Of a stretch of DNA of 64,000 nt, positions 19,659 through 29,700 are shown one piece after another. Both the position numbers and the translations under genes were made by a program. The stretch comes from Erwinia sp. E_sp_B01_1 (GTDB lineage: Bacteria > Pseudomonadota > Gammaproteobacteria > Enterobacterales > Enterobacteriaceae). The stretch lies in the NCBI RefSeq assembly GCF_036865545.1, contig NZ_CP142208.1:2914001-2978000 (forward strand), read 5' to 3'. Position 1 is the stretch's first letter; each line of letters begins with the position of its first letter. Below the pieces are notes generated by a model. It searched no databases. It was given only the letters and a program-made list of their open reading frames with translations, and had not been told where the DNA came from.

Positions 19659-20549
19659 TCAAACCAGCTTCAGACGATGCAGAACCTGGCGGATTTTATT
19701 ACGGGCTTCGCCATCCGGCATGGTGAGAGGAAGAGGAAGGCAGGTCTCTGCTGCCAGGCCAAGGGTGGCAGCGGCAGCAGCCATAACCCGCAGGCTGCCA
19801 TATTGCCGGAATAAATCCCAGAGAGGCTCAAGTGCCAGCGAATAACTGGCACCTTCATCGCTCATCCCATTCAAAGCTTTATGTGTAATGTTCATGGCTG
19901 CCTGCGGGAAAAGGCCCCCTGTAACTGAAAACCAGGTATCGCACCCGGCATTGATTGCTGGAGCTGCAAAAGCATCGCCACTGATACCCAGAGATACACG
20001 CTCCGGAAGTGCTGCCCTTAACTTTCTGATGCGCTTCAGATAGCTTTCTTTGTCCGGATAGCCGCCCGAAAGTTTGATGGAGCCTGTGGCAGGCAACTGA
20101 GCAAGCCTGATGAGTAGCTCATCGCTAAAATTGAAATGCGTGGTCCCCGGATTTTCATAAACGCACAAAGGCACGGATACGGACTGTGCTACGGTTTGAT
20201 AAAGCGAGAAAACTTCCTCGTCCGTGAGTTTTTGGTAAGAGACTGGCGCAAGAAGCAGAGCCTTAGCACCAGCGTTTTGAGCATCTTCTGCAGCGTACAG
20301 CACGTCACGGGTGCGCAGTGCGCCAATACTGGTCATCACAGGTACGGATCCTGTAACTTCAGTAGCAAGCCTAATCAACCTTGCACGCTCTTCTCGGGGC
20401 AAATAAGCATAATTGCCTGTAGAGCCCAGAACACATATCGAGTCTACATTTGCGCTTACCAGACGAGTGATCAGTTGCAGATAAGCTCGATCATCCGTCC
20501 CGGATTCATCCATCGGGGTCAGCGGGAAAGCACACAAACCTTTAAACAT
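19659..20549 (-). CDS. DapA-family aldolase (N-acetylneuraminate lyase / dihydrodipicolinate synthase superfamily)
   Basis: 296-residue (beta/alpha)8 pyruvate-dependent aldolase. Motifs: LGSTGNYAYL (41-50, the GTTGE loop), Tyr131 in CVYENPGTT and Schiff-base Lys159 in SIKLSGG. The GTTGE loop differs from true DapA, so lysine biosynthesis is unlikely. The enzyme probably acts on a 2-keto acid. It is divergent from a serine-dehydratase-like gene 67 bp away, so the two could form one small pathway. Confidence 0.82.
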   Translation of the reverse strand: MFKGLCAFPLTPMDESGTDDRAYLQLITRLVSANVDSICVLGSTGNYAYLPREERARLIRLATEVTGSVPVMTSIGALRTRDVLYAAEDAQNAGAKALLLAPVSYQKLTDEEVFSLYQTVAQSVSVPLCVYENPGTTHFNFSDELLIRLAQLPATGSIKLSGGYPDKESYLKRIRKLRAALPERVSLGISGDAFAAPAINAGCDTWFSVTGGLFPQAAMNITHKALNGMSDEGASYSLALEPLWDLFRQYGSLRVMAAAAATLGLAAETCLPLPLTMPDGEARNKIRQVLHRLKLV

Positions 20550-20616
20550 AGTATTTCCTTAATTTCATGGGATGATGCTTTTGCCAATACTACTCTTCAG
20601 AAAAGGAAGTCCTTGA

Positions 20617-21537
20617 ATGCAAATTAGCATTAAAACTCCCCTTATCTATTCAATTCCGTTAAGCAAATGTTCCAGTACTAATGTCTGGCTAAAAATGGAA
20701 TCAGCCCAGCCAACCGGATCTTTCAAGCTCCGTAGCGCAGGCCACATCTGTAGTTTCTACGCCAGTAAAGGGGCAGGTGGTTTTATCAGCTCTTCGGGAG
20801 GAAATGCGGGCATTGCTGTTGCTCATAGCGGTAGAAAGCTTGGCCTGCCGGTAACGGTTGTTGTGCCGGAAACTACTTCTGTCAGGGCCAGGCAACTTAT
20901 CGAACAGGAAGGTGCAGAACTGATAGTTCATGGAAAGGTATGGAGCGACGCCAACGAGTATGCGCTGTCCCTGGCGACTGATAAAATCGTCTACATTCAT
21001 CCCTTTGACAATCCGCTGCTGTGGGAAGGGATTAGTACGATAATAGATGAAGTGATCAGTGAAGAGCTGATTCCTGATGCAGTGATCCTGTCAGTGGGTG
21101 GTGGCAGTCTGGTGTCTGGCATAATTCAGGGGCTGGAGAAACATCAGCTCAGCCATATTCCGGTCTATGCCGTAGAAACTCATGGCACTGCATCATTCAA
21201 TGCCTCCATTACTGCCGGTAAACTGGTGCGCCTGGATAAAGTCAGTGGTATCGCCACCACTCTGGCTGCCAGTCAGGTTTGCAAAAACGCCTTTGAGGTT
21301 GCCAGCCGTCTGAATGTTAACAGTATGGTGGTTTCTGATTTGGAGGCCATAAATGCCTGTCGGGCGTTCCTGGACGATCACCGTATACTTACCGAGCCCG
21401 CATGTGGTGTGTCGTTGTCACTGTTATATGACCGCAAAGTCCGGTTCAAACCTGAGGATAATGTCCTGGTAATAGTGTGTGGCGGGGCTTCAGTTACCCT
21501 GGAAACCCTGATGGATTTCAGCGTCACCAGCATATAA
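20617..21537 (+). CDS. Serine/threonine dehydratase-like PLP enzyme
   Basis: 306 residues of fold-type II. PLP lysine Lys37 in PTGSFKLRSA, phosphate loop SSGGNAG (about 59-65) and SVGGGSLVSG. The length and N-terminus (IKTPLIYSIPLSK) match animal-type L-serine dehydratase (SDS), which makes pyruvate and ammonia. Pyruvate is the usual co-substrate of DapA-family aldolases, which fits the divergent neighbour at 19659. GGAAG lies upstream of the start. Confidence 0.82.
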   Translation: MQISIKTPLIYSIPLSKCSSTNVWLKMESAQPTGSFKLRSAGHICSFYASKGAGGFISSSGGNAGIAVAHSGRKLGLPVTVVVPETTSVRARQLIEQEGAELIVHGKVWSDANEYALSLATDKIVYIHPFDNPLLWEGISTIIDEVISEELIPDAVILSVGGGSLVSGIIQGLEKHQLSHIPVYAVETHGTASFNASITAGKLVRLDKVSGIATTLAASQVCKNAFEVASRLNVNSMVVSDLEAINACRAFLDDHRILTEPACGVSLSLLYDRKVRFKPEDNVLVIVCGGASVTLETLMDFSVTSI

Positions 21538-21647
21538 ACGCGTGCCGGTAATATTGGGCATATTAGTGACTTCAGCCTGAGAATACCCGGGCATGATCAC
21601 TCAGACATATCTGCGGGCTGTCCGGCGGCTACGCTGCTGCATCCAGC

Positions 21648-21941
21648 TTACGTCTCAGTCAGCGGGGGCCACAGCCGGGCCGTATGGTTCAGCGTCACTA
21701 TCCATACCGTGTCGTGTTCTTCATCGGTTTCATAGACCAGCCGGTAGTGCTCGTGCGGTATCAGCTCACGCGTTCCGGCTATTTTTCCCTCCACGCCCAT
21801 CTGCGGATGCTCTCCCAGCAGGGCTGCGGCTTCGCTGAACCGTTCGTCCATCGCCATCGCTGCCATCGGGTTTCTTTCTGCCAGGTAATCCCATATTGCA
21901 TTACGGTCAGCGAGCGCTTCCTGCGCCCAGCGCACGTTCAC
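21648..21941 (-). CDS. RelE/ParE-superfamily toxin
   Basis: 97 residues with the family's opening (VRWAQEALADRNAIWDYLAE) and closing (YETDEEHDTVWIVTLNHTAR) patterns. ParE members poison gyrase and RelE members cut mRNA; the sequence does not decide between them. Its ATG overlaps the antitoxin stop by 4 nt, the standard antitoxin-first toxin-antitoxin order. Confidence 0.82.
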   Translation of the reverse strand: MNVRWAQEALADRNAIWDYLAERNPMAAMAMDERFSEAAALLGEHPQMGVEGKIAGTRELIPHEHYRLVYETDEEHDTVWIVTLNHTARLWPPLTET

Positions 21942-22216
21942 GTCTTACCTGCCAGTTTTGCACGGCGTGCGGCGAACTGCGCTTCAACCTCATCGTTGCT
22001 CAGGCTCTTTCCTGCCCGTATGTCCTGACGCCCTTTTTCCACCTTCTGCGCCAGGTACGTATCGTAAGCCTGCTTTTCTTCCTCACGCCGGATGTACTCG
22101 CGCATCAGCTCACGCAGCACCTGTGATGCCGGACGGTGCGCGGCTTTTGCTGCGGCGATGAACCCCTCTCGCAGGGCACTTTCCAGCTTCATCGTAAACA
22201 CCGCTTCTTTCGGCAT
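21938..22216 (-). CDS. Ribbon-helix-helix-type antitoxin
   Basis: 92 residues: the N-terminal DNA-binding segment (AVFTMKLESALREGFIAAAK, then RPASQVLRELMREYI) and a charged C-terminal tail likely to bind the toxin. GAGG lies before the start. A short palindromic TATATA core at 22250-22258 could be the promoter or autoregulatory operator. Confidence 0.8.
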   Translation of the reverse strand: MPKEAVFTMKLESALREGFIAAAKAAHRPASQVLRELMREYIRREEEKQAYDTYLAQKVEKGRQDIRAGKSLSNDEVEAQFAARRAKLAGKT

Positions 22217-22265
22217 ACTCTTTTCCTCGTGTCGTTCAGGTAATGACAGAGTATATACGTTTTCA

Positions 22266-22435
22266 TTACTTTTCTGCCTCCTGCTTTTCTTCTTTCTGCT
22301 CCGTCGGGTGCGTCCTGGTATGAACCGCCTGCAACGCCTGGATGCTTACCTGCGTATAGATTTGCGTGCTCTCCACGCTCCGATGACCCAGCATTGCCAG
22401 GAACAGCGCCTTACTTTCCGGGTTCACCTGCAAAG
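22266..22435 (-). pseudogene. C-terminal stump of a tyrosine recombinase
   Basis: The minus strand reads ALFLAMLGHRSVESTQIYTQ, the conserved LGH...T..Y end of XerC/D-type integrases with the nucleophilic Tyr, then a charged tail to a stop at 22266. The rest of the gene is missing: upstream sequence switches to the CHC2-gene repeat at about 22435. It marks a deleted mobile element. Confidence 0.72.
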
Positions 22436-22618
22436 TGGACGCTGCATTTCAGGTCGTCCAGTTCTCTCTGTGGAATGCGGGCCATGTCACAACTCCTGTC
22501 ACCGATAAAACCTGTCAATAGGGTTTCAGTAAAAATAACTAAGCAAAATGCACTACAGTAAGTGGAGTTTAGAACAGAGAGATGTAAAGCAGGAGGTAGA
22601 TAATGGTCATCACGTCAC
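22434..22618. repeat. 185-bp direct repeat, copy 1
   Basis: Matches 22923-23108 with scattered differences. It contains the first ~17 codons of the CHC2 gene (ATG at 22485), the divergent promoter region, and the first codons of the XRE gene (ATG at 22602), each cut off at the repeat ends. Confidence 0.88.
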
Positions 22619-22976
22619 GGACATCATCCAGATCGGTCAGCGTCTGTCGGGCAGACGGCAAAGAGGGAACAGCTACGGCTGAAGAAGAGGCATAACCGGT
22701 GAGCTCACGCAGCCGCAGCACCGCTTTGGGCAGGGAGAAGCCTTCCGTTTTCATCATCCAGTCAACCACCGATCCTTTCGCCATGCAGCCGAAGAAGTGG
22801 GACAGGTTCTTTTCCGGTGAGATCACACCGGACGGCGTTTTCTCCTGATGGAACGGACACAGCAGCACAACGTCACGGCCCTGCTGTCGCAGCTGATACC
22901 CCTGCGATTCAGCCAGTGTGCCAGGGTGGACGCTGCGTTTCAGGTCGTCCAGTTCTCTCTGTGGAATGCGGGCCAT
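22569..22976 (-). pseudogene. Truncated CHC2 zinc-finger (DnaG-type primase) protein
   Basis: 135 codons from the ATG at 22976 (MARIPQRELDDLKRSVH). The DnaG-like zinc finger is visible as C40-PF-H43 and C64, but the third ligand is gone: the usual HCFGC reads HFFGC. The gene stops early because its 3' part is replaced by repeat copy 1, which adds a short foreign tail (VRDVMTIIYLLL). Full-length relatives are plasmid, phage or ICE primases of several hundred residues. This copy is almost surely inactive. Confidence 0.75.
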
Positions 22977-23108
22977 GTCACAACTCCTGTCACCGGTAAA
23001 ACCAGCCCACTGAGTTTCAGTAAAACAACTCGACAAATATATACTACAGTAAGTAGTATTTACAACAGAGAGATGTAAAACAGGAGGTAGATTATGGTCA
23101 TTAAGTCA
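22923..23108. repeat. 185-bp direct repeat, copy 2
   Basis: The complete version of the region duplicated at 22434: 5' end of the CHC2 gene, divergent promoter region and start of the XRE gene. Differences from copy 1 include an indel-rich stretch around 23015-23050. Confidence 0.88.
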
Positions 23109-23519
23109 CGGACAACTACGGTAAAAATGACGATGGCCGCTCCTGTTACCAGTGAAGAACAGATATTTATGGCTGCGCTGGGTAAGCGCATGAATGAACT
23201 CCGCAAGGCATCCGGCCTGACTCAGGCACAGATGGCACTGGCGCTTAATGTTTCACAACAGGCCATTCAGTCCTGGGAAGCAGGCAGACGACGGATACAG
23301 ATATCCGTACTGCCCGCTGTGGCGAAGCTACTGTCGGTTTCTCTGGAAGGTTTGCTGGGGGAAGAGACACATCGCACCCCGCGCAAGCGCGGCCCGGCAT
23401 CCCGGCTGGAACAGCAGATTGAAATTATCAGCCAGCTCCCGAAGGCCCGGCAGAAGATGGTTTCGGAGATGCTGGATGCGGTGATTGCACAGGCACGGCA
23501 GCAGGAGATGGGCAGTTAA
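23094..23519 (+). CDS. XRE-family transcriptional regulator
   Basis: 141 residues. Cro/C1-type helix-turn-helix at about 28-82 (LGKRMNELRKASGLTQAQMA, then VSQQAIQSWEAGR), followed by a basic linker and a helical tail. A strong AGGAGG site precedes the ATG. Divergent from the truncated CHC2 gene, so it probably once controlled that element. Confidence 0.82.
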   Translation: MVIKSRTTTVKMTMAAPVTSEEQIFMAALGKRMNELRKASGLTQAQMALALNVSQQAIQSWEAGRRRIQISVLPAVAKLLSVSLEGLLGEETHRTPRKRGPASRLEQQIEIISQLPKARQKMVSEMLDAVIAQARQQEMGS

Positions 23520-23601
23520 ACGAAAGGGTTTTTAGCGCGGGATGAAGGTGCTACCAACACCGACAACCCGCTGACCACAGGCAACTAAGAAGGAGTTGAT
23601 C

Positions 23602-23841
23602 ATGGCTGGGCAGGATAGTAAGCCAGAAGTGTGTATTTCCAAAGCGTTACGGCAGCTGAAGGTGGGATATACCAGCATCCGTCACGAAAAACGCGCCACC
23701 GGCATGGCCACGTATTACAGCCGCTGCCCCAGCATCAGCCTCAAGGGCAACTGGCAGGAAGAGGCGGGGTTTTGCACCGGGCAACCGGTTAAGGTGACGG
23801 TGGAGCGCGGGCAACTGATAATCCGGCTGGCTGAGGATTAA
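23602..23841 (+). CDS. SymE-family toxin
   Basis: 79 residues from the ATG at 23602 (AGGAG 7 nt upstream; a TTG at 23596 is in frame). The core resembles SymE: LKVGYTSIRHEKR, YYSRCPSISLKGNW, EEAGFCTGQPVKVTVERGQL. SymE is an SOS-induced toxin of E. coli with an AbrB-like fold, normally held down by an antisense RNA; none is demonstrable here. A broken paralogue lies at 25890. Confidence 0.78.
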   Translation: MAGQDSKPEVCISKALRQLKVGYTSIRHEKRATGMATYYSRCPSISLKGNWQEEAGFCTGQPVKVTVERGQLIIRLAED

Positions 23842-23862
23842 TCCACTGACGTATAAAGCAAA

Positions 23863-23890
23863 ATCCCAACCGCAAGGGTTGGGATCTTTT
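23863..23890. terminator. Bidirectional terminator between symE and cdiI
   Basis: ATCCCAACC-GCAAG-GGTTGGGAT is followed by CTTTT on the plus strand, and by ATTTTGC on the minus strand. It serves the convergent symE and CdiI-like genes. Confidence 0.82.
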
Positions 23891-23891
23891 A

Positions 23892-24158
23892 CTATTTTAG
23901 CGTTGATAAATAGACCAGTTTTTTAGCGATCTTATGATCCAAATCGCTATCACCATCTAAGAGCATATGCTCTGTTACCAGCCAGTGTAGATAATAATAA
24001 ATATCTTCTGCTTTCTTACCTGAACGAAGCATTTCGTAGATTGGCTGCACATATGCATCATACTCATCATCTGCTTCAGCGATATCTTTTACACCAATAG
24101 GATCCCAATCATGCAATAAAACAGCCCTAATCTGCTCGTATAAAACAAGATCACTCAT
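23892..24158 (-). CDS. CdiI-like immunity protein, module 1
   Basis: 88 acidic residues (MSDLVLYEQIRAVLLHDWDP...) directly after the CdiA-CT gene with a 4-nt overlap. Position is the main argument for immunity. The helical, acidic nature fits a partner for a basic nuclease toxin. I recognise no named family. Confidence 0.7.
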   Translation of the reverse strand: MSDLVLYEQIRAVLLHDWDPIGVKDIAEADDEYDAYVQPIYEMLRSGKKAEDIYYYLHWLVTEHMLLDGDSDLDHKIAKKLVYLSTLK

Positions 24159-25889
24159 TTTGTCGGTTTCCCTGGAATTACGGTCACAACATCACCTGTA
24201 TTAGAGTTAATGATCACCCGAATATTGTTAGTGGCATCATAATACCCCGTAGTACCAGAATTCGTCGGGTAGATTGTTCCTGATTTAATTGTATTTTCTA
24301 CTGTAGAAGGAGGGACTACGCGGCCCTGCATACGATCAACAGCGTGAGCTGAATAAGTTCGATCACCAATGACTGCGGGCGAATTAGAACCTTTGGTATT
24401 CATTGGATTACCACTTCTTCCTGTCGGATTGTATATACCACCGCCGCCAGCCTTGCTCAGCTCACCATCTGCATCGATAACTCCCGGTTTCAGGAAGCCC
24501 GGACGCATATCGTAAATCGGGAGTTTATCCTTCTTACCCAGCGCATTATTCTCAACCGCATTCTTCCCGGCTGTCGATCCGGCCCCAACTCCCCCTGAAG
24601 AATCTGAAGTAATTCCCCCCACCATTCCAGCCGCAATCTGGCTGAGGGCGCTGACAATCTGTTTCTGGTCTTCCGTCAGGTCGTTTGCACTGGTGCCGGG
24701 GTACAGGGAAGCCACAATGGCCCGCGCCGCCAGCTCTCCGCCTGCCGCTCCGGCGGCACCCGCTGCGGCGCTGCTACCGGATATCTGCGCCAGCACCGCG
24801 CCCGCCACTGCGTGCGCCATGGTATTCGCCATCAGGTTGATATGTTCAGAACCGTCGGCGTTGTACGTTGTCGTCGCTTTCTTGATAGCGTTGGCGACAT
24901 ACGGCGCCATCGCACCGCCTGCCGCTGCGCCCAGGTTATTCGCGCTCAGGCCCCCAGTGCCCCAGCCACGGCACTGGCGACCATCGAGTAAGTACCGCCC
25001 GTGCCCCATAAATCAGCCACCGCTTTATAACCGGGGTCGCTTTGCACGTGCGCGCTGAACTCATCCTTCGACAGGCTGGCGTATTCAGGGTGTTCTTTCA
25101 GCAGGCGGTCTGAGGTTTCCTTCTCCACCGCACTGAGCCTGTAAGCTTTTACGTCATTAACAACGTTCCCTGCCAGTTCCTGCACGCCCTGGGCAAACGC
25201 CATCTGATTTTCGACCTTCTCCCTGTCGAAAATCTTGTCAATGTGCCCGTTGGCGTTTTCCGTATCATGACTGAGCGTTGCCACCTCCTGGGTCTGATGT
25301 GTTGCGTCGCGCACCGTAATTGTACCGTCCGCCACAGCAGACTGCGTGGTGCCGGACGCGCTGTCATGCATGTTCACCATCGTCGGAAGCGCGCCGCCGC
25401 CGAACTGATGCCCCGCACCCAGGCTGCTGTCATAGCCGCCGCTGATGCCGACAGAAGTGCTGCTGGCGCTGTAGGAAGCATGATTATCAATGTTGTCCCA
25501 GCCAAGCGTACCGGTGGAAAGCGCGTTACTGGCTGCATTTGCCGTTGAGGCGATCACCGCGCCATTGAGCTGCGTGTGATTACCTACGAAGATGTCATAG
25601 CCACCGTCACCGGCAAACAGACCGCCCTGGTCGCCAACACTGGCGTACTCACTGTTGACCTTGCTCTTGCTCAGACTCAACCCGAACGAGCCATTCATAG
25701 TGCCAAAGGTAAAGCTGAAACCGCCGCTGGCCTGAATTCCAATGCCAGTCTCTTTGCCAACTGACACATGTATCCCACCGCACCAGCCAGACGACTTGTT
25801 GCTACTCTGCTGCTGATTATTGGTAGCGGCCTGCAGGTTAAGATCTTGCTCTGCTGCAAGCGTGACGTTTTTGCCACTGCTTCACTGTT
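24155..25889 (-). pseudogene. Displaced CdiA C-terminal module 1 (pre-toxin plus RNase-like toxin), frameshifted
   Basis: About 575 codons of the 3' end of a CdiA/filamentous haemagglutinin. Upstream part: FHA-type repeats and GNHTQLNGAVIAST. Then a pre-toxin region with the VENN-type motif AVENNALG. Finally a toxin domain containing YSAHAVDRMQGRVV and NIRVIINSNTGDVVTVIPG, which looks like the DUF4258/BECR RNase pattern (tentative). The frame shifts at a five-C run (24951-24955); one more base would join GALGGLSANNLG. There is no signal peptide or secretion domain: the 5' end stops near 25889 against the broken symE copy. Confidence 0.75.
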
Positions 25890-26231
25890 AGCGTTTCCAA
25901 AGCGTTACGGCAGCTGAAGATGGGATATACCAGCATCCGTCACGAAAAACGCACCACCGGCAGAACCATGTATTACAGCCTCTGCCCCGGCATCAGCCTG
26001 AAGGGCAACTGACTGGAAGAGGCGGGATTTGAGACCGACACGCCGGTTGAAGTCAGGGTGATGGACGGTTGTCTGGTGATCACCGCGAAGCCAAAGCTAC
26101 CGCAGATCCCCCTGAGCCGCGAGATGCTGAACCGCACCGAAGCCCTGCCCGATAAGGCACAGCAGGAACTTTGTACGCTGATCGATGCGCTGTTGATCCG
26201 CGAAGGGCTGGAGCAGATTGCAGCCGGTTGA
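25890..26231 (+). pseudogene. Broken symE paralogue
   Basis: Reads like the gene at 23602 (LRQLKMGYTSIRHEKR...) but codon W of LKGNW is TGA, and the start region is missing. Past the stop the frame continues through VMDGCLVITAKPKLPQIPLS to a stop at 26229-26231, giving a longer tail than the intact copy. Inactive or, at best, read through. Confidence 0.72.
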
Positions 26232-26250
26232 GAAGTGATCGGATCGGCAG

Positions 26251-26280
26251 GTAAAAGATCCCGGCTCAGTGGCCGGGATT
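26251..26280 (-). terminator. Terminator overlapping the end of cdiI module 2
   Basis: On the minus strand ATCCCGGC-CACTGA-GCCGGGAT is followed by CTTTTACC. The loop contains the immunity gene's stop codon. Confidence 0.7.
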
Positions 26281-26721
26281 CATATCAGCTTCCAGGCTAT
26301 TATGAAAATCTAAAATACTATTTATATCAGTATTCCATTCAGATATTTTCATACCATCTTCATTATGAGTAATGTGTGGCTCTATAAAATTGTTGATTTT
26401 ATCAATAGCAAAATCCGGGTATTCATCAAGGAATAACACTTTATTTTGTAAGCGAACGTCATGATCATAAAAATATATAACCCATACAAATATAAAATTT
26501 GTCATATCAGGCTCATACATTGAGACAGCTAAGGCCGCATGATTTTTATTCTCAAGCCCTTCTTTAATTGACCGTAACCAACTTTCCTTATAATCACTTA
26601 TCTTCCAGTAAGTTAAAGGAATGTGCATTACTTCTTTGAACTCATCAATGACTATTGAAGCGGGCAAGACAATTTCACCATCAACATCAATCGGCTTGTC
26701 TTCAGGGAAAATACCAAACAT
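26266..26721 (-). CDS. CdiI-like immunity protein, module 2
   Basis: 151 residues starting MFGIFPEDKPIDVDGEIVLP, encoded 3 nt after the CdiA-CT stop. The layout and features (mixed alpha/beta, acidic, WNTDINSILDF near the end) fit a CDI immunity protein. Specific family not named. It is AT-richer than its neighbours, as usual for exchangeable CDI modules. Confidence 0.72.
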   Translation of the reverse strand: MFGIFPEDKPIDVDGEIVLPASIVIDEFKEVMHIPLTYWKISDYKESWLRSIKEGLENKNHAALAVSMYEPDMTNFIFVWVIYFYDHDVRLQNKVLFLDEYPDFAIDKINNFIEPHITHNEDGMKISEWNTDINSILDFHNSLEADMNPGH

Positions 26722-26724
26722 ATA

Positions 26725-29700
26725 TTAGTCCTTAATCCTGTTCAAATTGCTATCATAAGTACCCATTCTTTCCCCTTTACGATCAAACATCTTCCAACCA
26801 TTTGTGACATTATGGCTATCGACATCGGGAGTAATATAATTTTTACCATCAAAATATACAGGCTGGCCATGCGAATTAAATGGTGCTTTCTGTGGTGGGA
26901 TTCTTCGATCAAAACCTAATTCCCCCGCTGCTTCCTGGGCTTCTTTTCCTTTAAGAGCCAGATAAGCCAGATCATCTTTATTCTGTTCTGGGATCGGCGT
27001 AGCTGTTGAGCTACCGCCTGTATCCGGTGTTCCATCAGTATTACCGGTATTACCTGCGCCCTGATCGCCCGACTGATCCGGTGTGGTCAGTGAAGTCTCT
27101 TTACTCTCATCCTGAGCCGGGTTAATCAGCTTTCCGCCGGTCAAATCGTCATTCACCGGTACGGTTTCGGTTTTGCTGCCTGCTCCATCCGTATGTTGCT
27201 GGCTCTGAGCCGCAACCACCGCCATTATCACACAGCTGGGGTTTGCCCGGCAGGTTGCGTCGAGTCCTTCCTTCACGGCCTTCGTCAGCGCCAGTGCCGC
27301 TTGCTCATTGGCGCCACCTTTACCCGCTTCGGCCATTGCCGCCGAGTTCAGCGTTTCCTGCGCCAGCATCTGCTGCAACATGCCCATACTGGTCATATTA
27401 TTGCTGATTTCGTTCTGGCCTGCCTGCGCACCGGCTACGGCGTCCGCCGTGGTGGCCGCGCCCGCCGTACCTGCCGCCGCAGAGTTATCCTGAGCGGCGG
27501 CAATAACGCCCGCTACCGCCGCATGAGCCATCACCCGGCTGGCTTCATCCGGTGCGTATTGCTTGATAACCTCTGCGATGTAAGGTGCAGAAGCCCCAGC
27601 TAGCGCGGCACCAATATCACCGCCTGCCAGACCCTGAACCGCCGCCGTGGCCGCCTGGATACCCTGTTGTATCGCGCTGCCCGTTCCCCATTTCTGCTGA
27701 GCCGTTTTGTAGCCGTCCGTAGCTGCCAGCTGGTCGTTATATTTCGCCCGGTCTTCCTTCGTAGCATTCGCGCCCGGTTCTTTGACGCCCTTAGCGGCCA
27801 GCTCTGCCTTACCCGCTTTCATCGCCTCTATTTCACCCTGTGTCCGCGCGATATCCGCAGCCTGGCTGCCAATCGCTACAATCAGCTGAGCGGTCTGAAG
27901 ACGTTTTTGTTCTTTCTCTTTGTTAAAGATCGGGCTGATGCTGTCGTTAGCATGCTCTGTATCACGGCTTAAGTCACCCACATCCTGTTGCTGATTTGCC
28001 CTGTCACGAATGACTATCGTTCCATCTGCCACCGCTGACTGGGTCGTTCCCTCTGCATGACCTGACCCGCCTGCTCCTGCCAGCAACGTGTTTGCCATAT
28101 TACCCGCAAACTGTCCACCCATACTGGCACCCGAGCTGACGCCAATTCCCGTATGCTCAGTTTTGTAATCGGCCTCGTTGTGAATATCGCTGAAGCCCAG
28201 CGTGCCGGTATCCAGACGGTTGTCAGCGGCATCAGCCTGGCTGGCAATCACCGCGCCATCGAGCTGAGTATGGTTACCTACCGTGATATCGAAACCACCT
28301 TTACCGGCATAAATGCCGCTCTGATCAGTCACGCTGTCGTAATTACTGTGCATTTTGTCCTGGCTTACGTTGACGTAGCCAGAACCGGTCATCGTGCCAA
28401 AGGTAAAGCTCCCTCCCGCGCCAAAGCTGGTCTGCTTCGAATCGTAGTTATCGCTGTCCTGCAGGCTGGAAACGGTAAGGTCCCGCCCGATATCTGCGGT
28501 GACCTTATCACCATTGATCGTGGCCCCACTGAGGGTGGTATCACGGCCACTGACCAGTGAGACATCGCCGCCGCTGTCCAGTGTGTTTTCACTCCAGACG
28601 GTGCCGTTACCGTTCTCTTTCCCTTTGGCACCATTAACGCTGGCAAAGATACTCAGGCCTGCACTGCCCTGTCCGACACCAAAACTCAATCCTATACCGC
28701 CGCCACTGCTGCTGTTCTTGCCGGTCGTTTCTTGTGTGTTGGCTGCGCCACTTAATATGATGTCGTTTGCTGCCTGCAGGGAAGTATCCCCGCCAGCTTT
28801 CAACTGACTGCCGGCAATCAGGATATCGCCGCTGTTGGTCCCCTGGTTTGTTCCCGTGGCTGTTATGCTCAGATCTTTCCCGGCGTTGATCGTCGAGCCG
28901 TTTAGGGTATCTGAACGTTGATGTTGCCGGGATTTGGACTGCTGTGTGGTCAGGGAAATGCTGATCCCGACACCATTATTAGGATCCCCGTTAGCCTGTG
29001 CGACCTGACTTGCCTGGTTGGCCTGTACGCCGGAAAGTACTGCTTTAGTTGCCTGCAGAGCCGCAAGACGGCCATCGCTTTCCTGCTTAGCTGATTGAGC
29101 CGCTGAAATTGCGCTGTTAACGGCTTCGGCTACTGCGCCGGACAGGGCCAGAATCAGGCCATTGGTAAGTTGCTCAAATCTTTCATCCCGGGTGCGAATA
29201 TCATGGCCCGGGGTGATAATCACGCTATCACCCTTCAGCGCCGTGCTGCCGCCAGAAATGAGGTCAGCGCCCTTAACCTGAAGTTGATTCCCTGCTGTAA
29301 TTGATACATCGCCACCGGTGCTACCAACCGTACTGACACTCTGACTCTGAGTGATCCCTTTTTCCTTAAGGTCATGCAGTGATTTACTGCTTCCTATACT
29401 GATACCCAGGCCGCCGGTTCCCATCAGCCCGCTTTTCTTCGTTTCTGAGAAGCGCCAGCTTGAGTCGGTATCAGTGGCGGCGACAATATCCACATTGTTG
29501 CCGGCCTTCAGCGTGACCTTATCATCGCCCACTACCTGCGATCCCTTGACCAGCAGATTATTGCCCGCGTTCAGGGAAACATTGTCGCCGCTCAGCAGCG
29601 TGCCGTTTTCACGGGTGGCACTGTCTTCTTTGATGGTGTGTGTCGTTTTTTTGCTGAGGAAACCCTTTTTAGTTTTGGTCTCTTCTTTATAGGCGTAATC

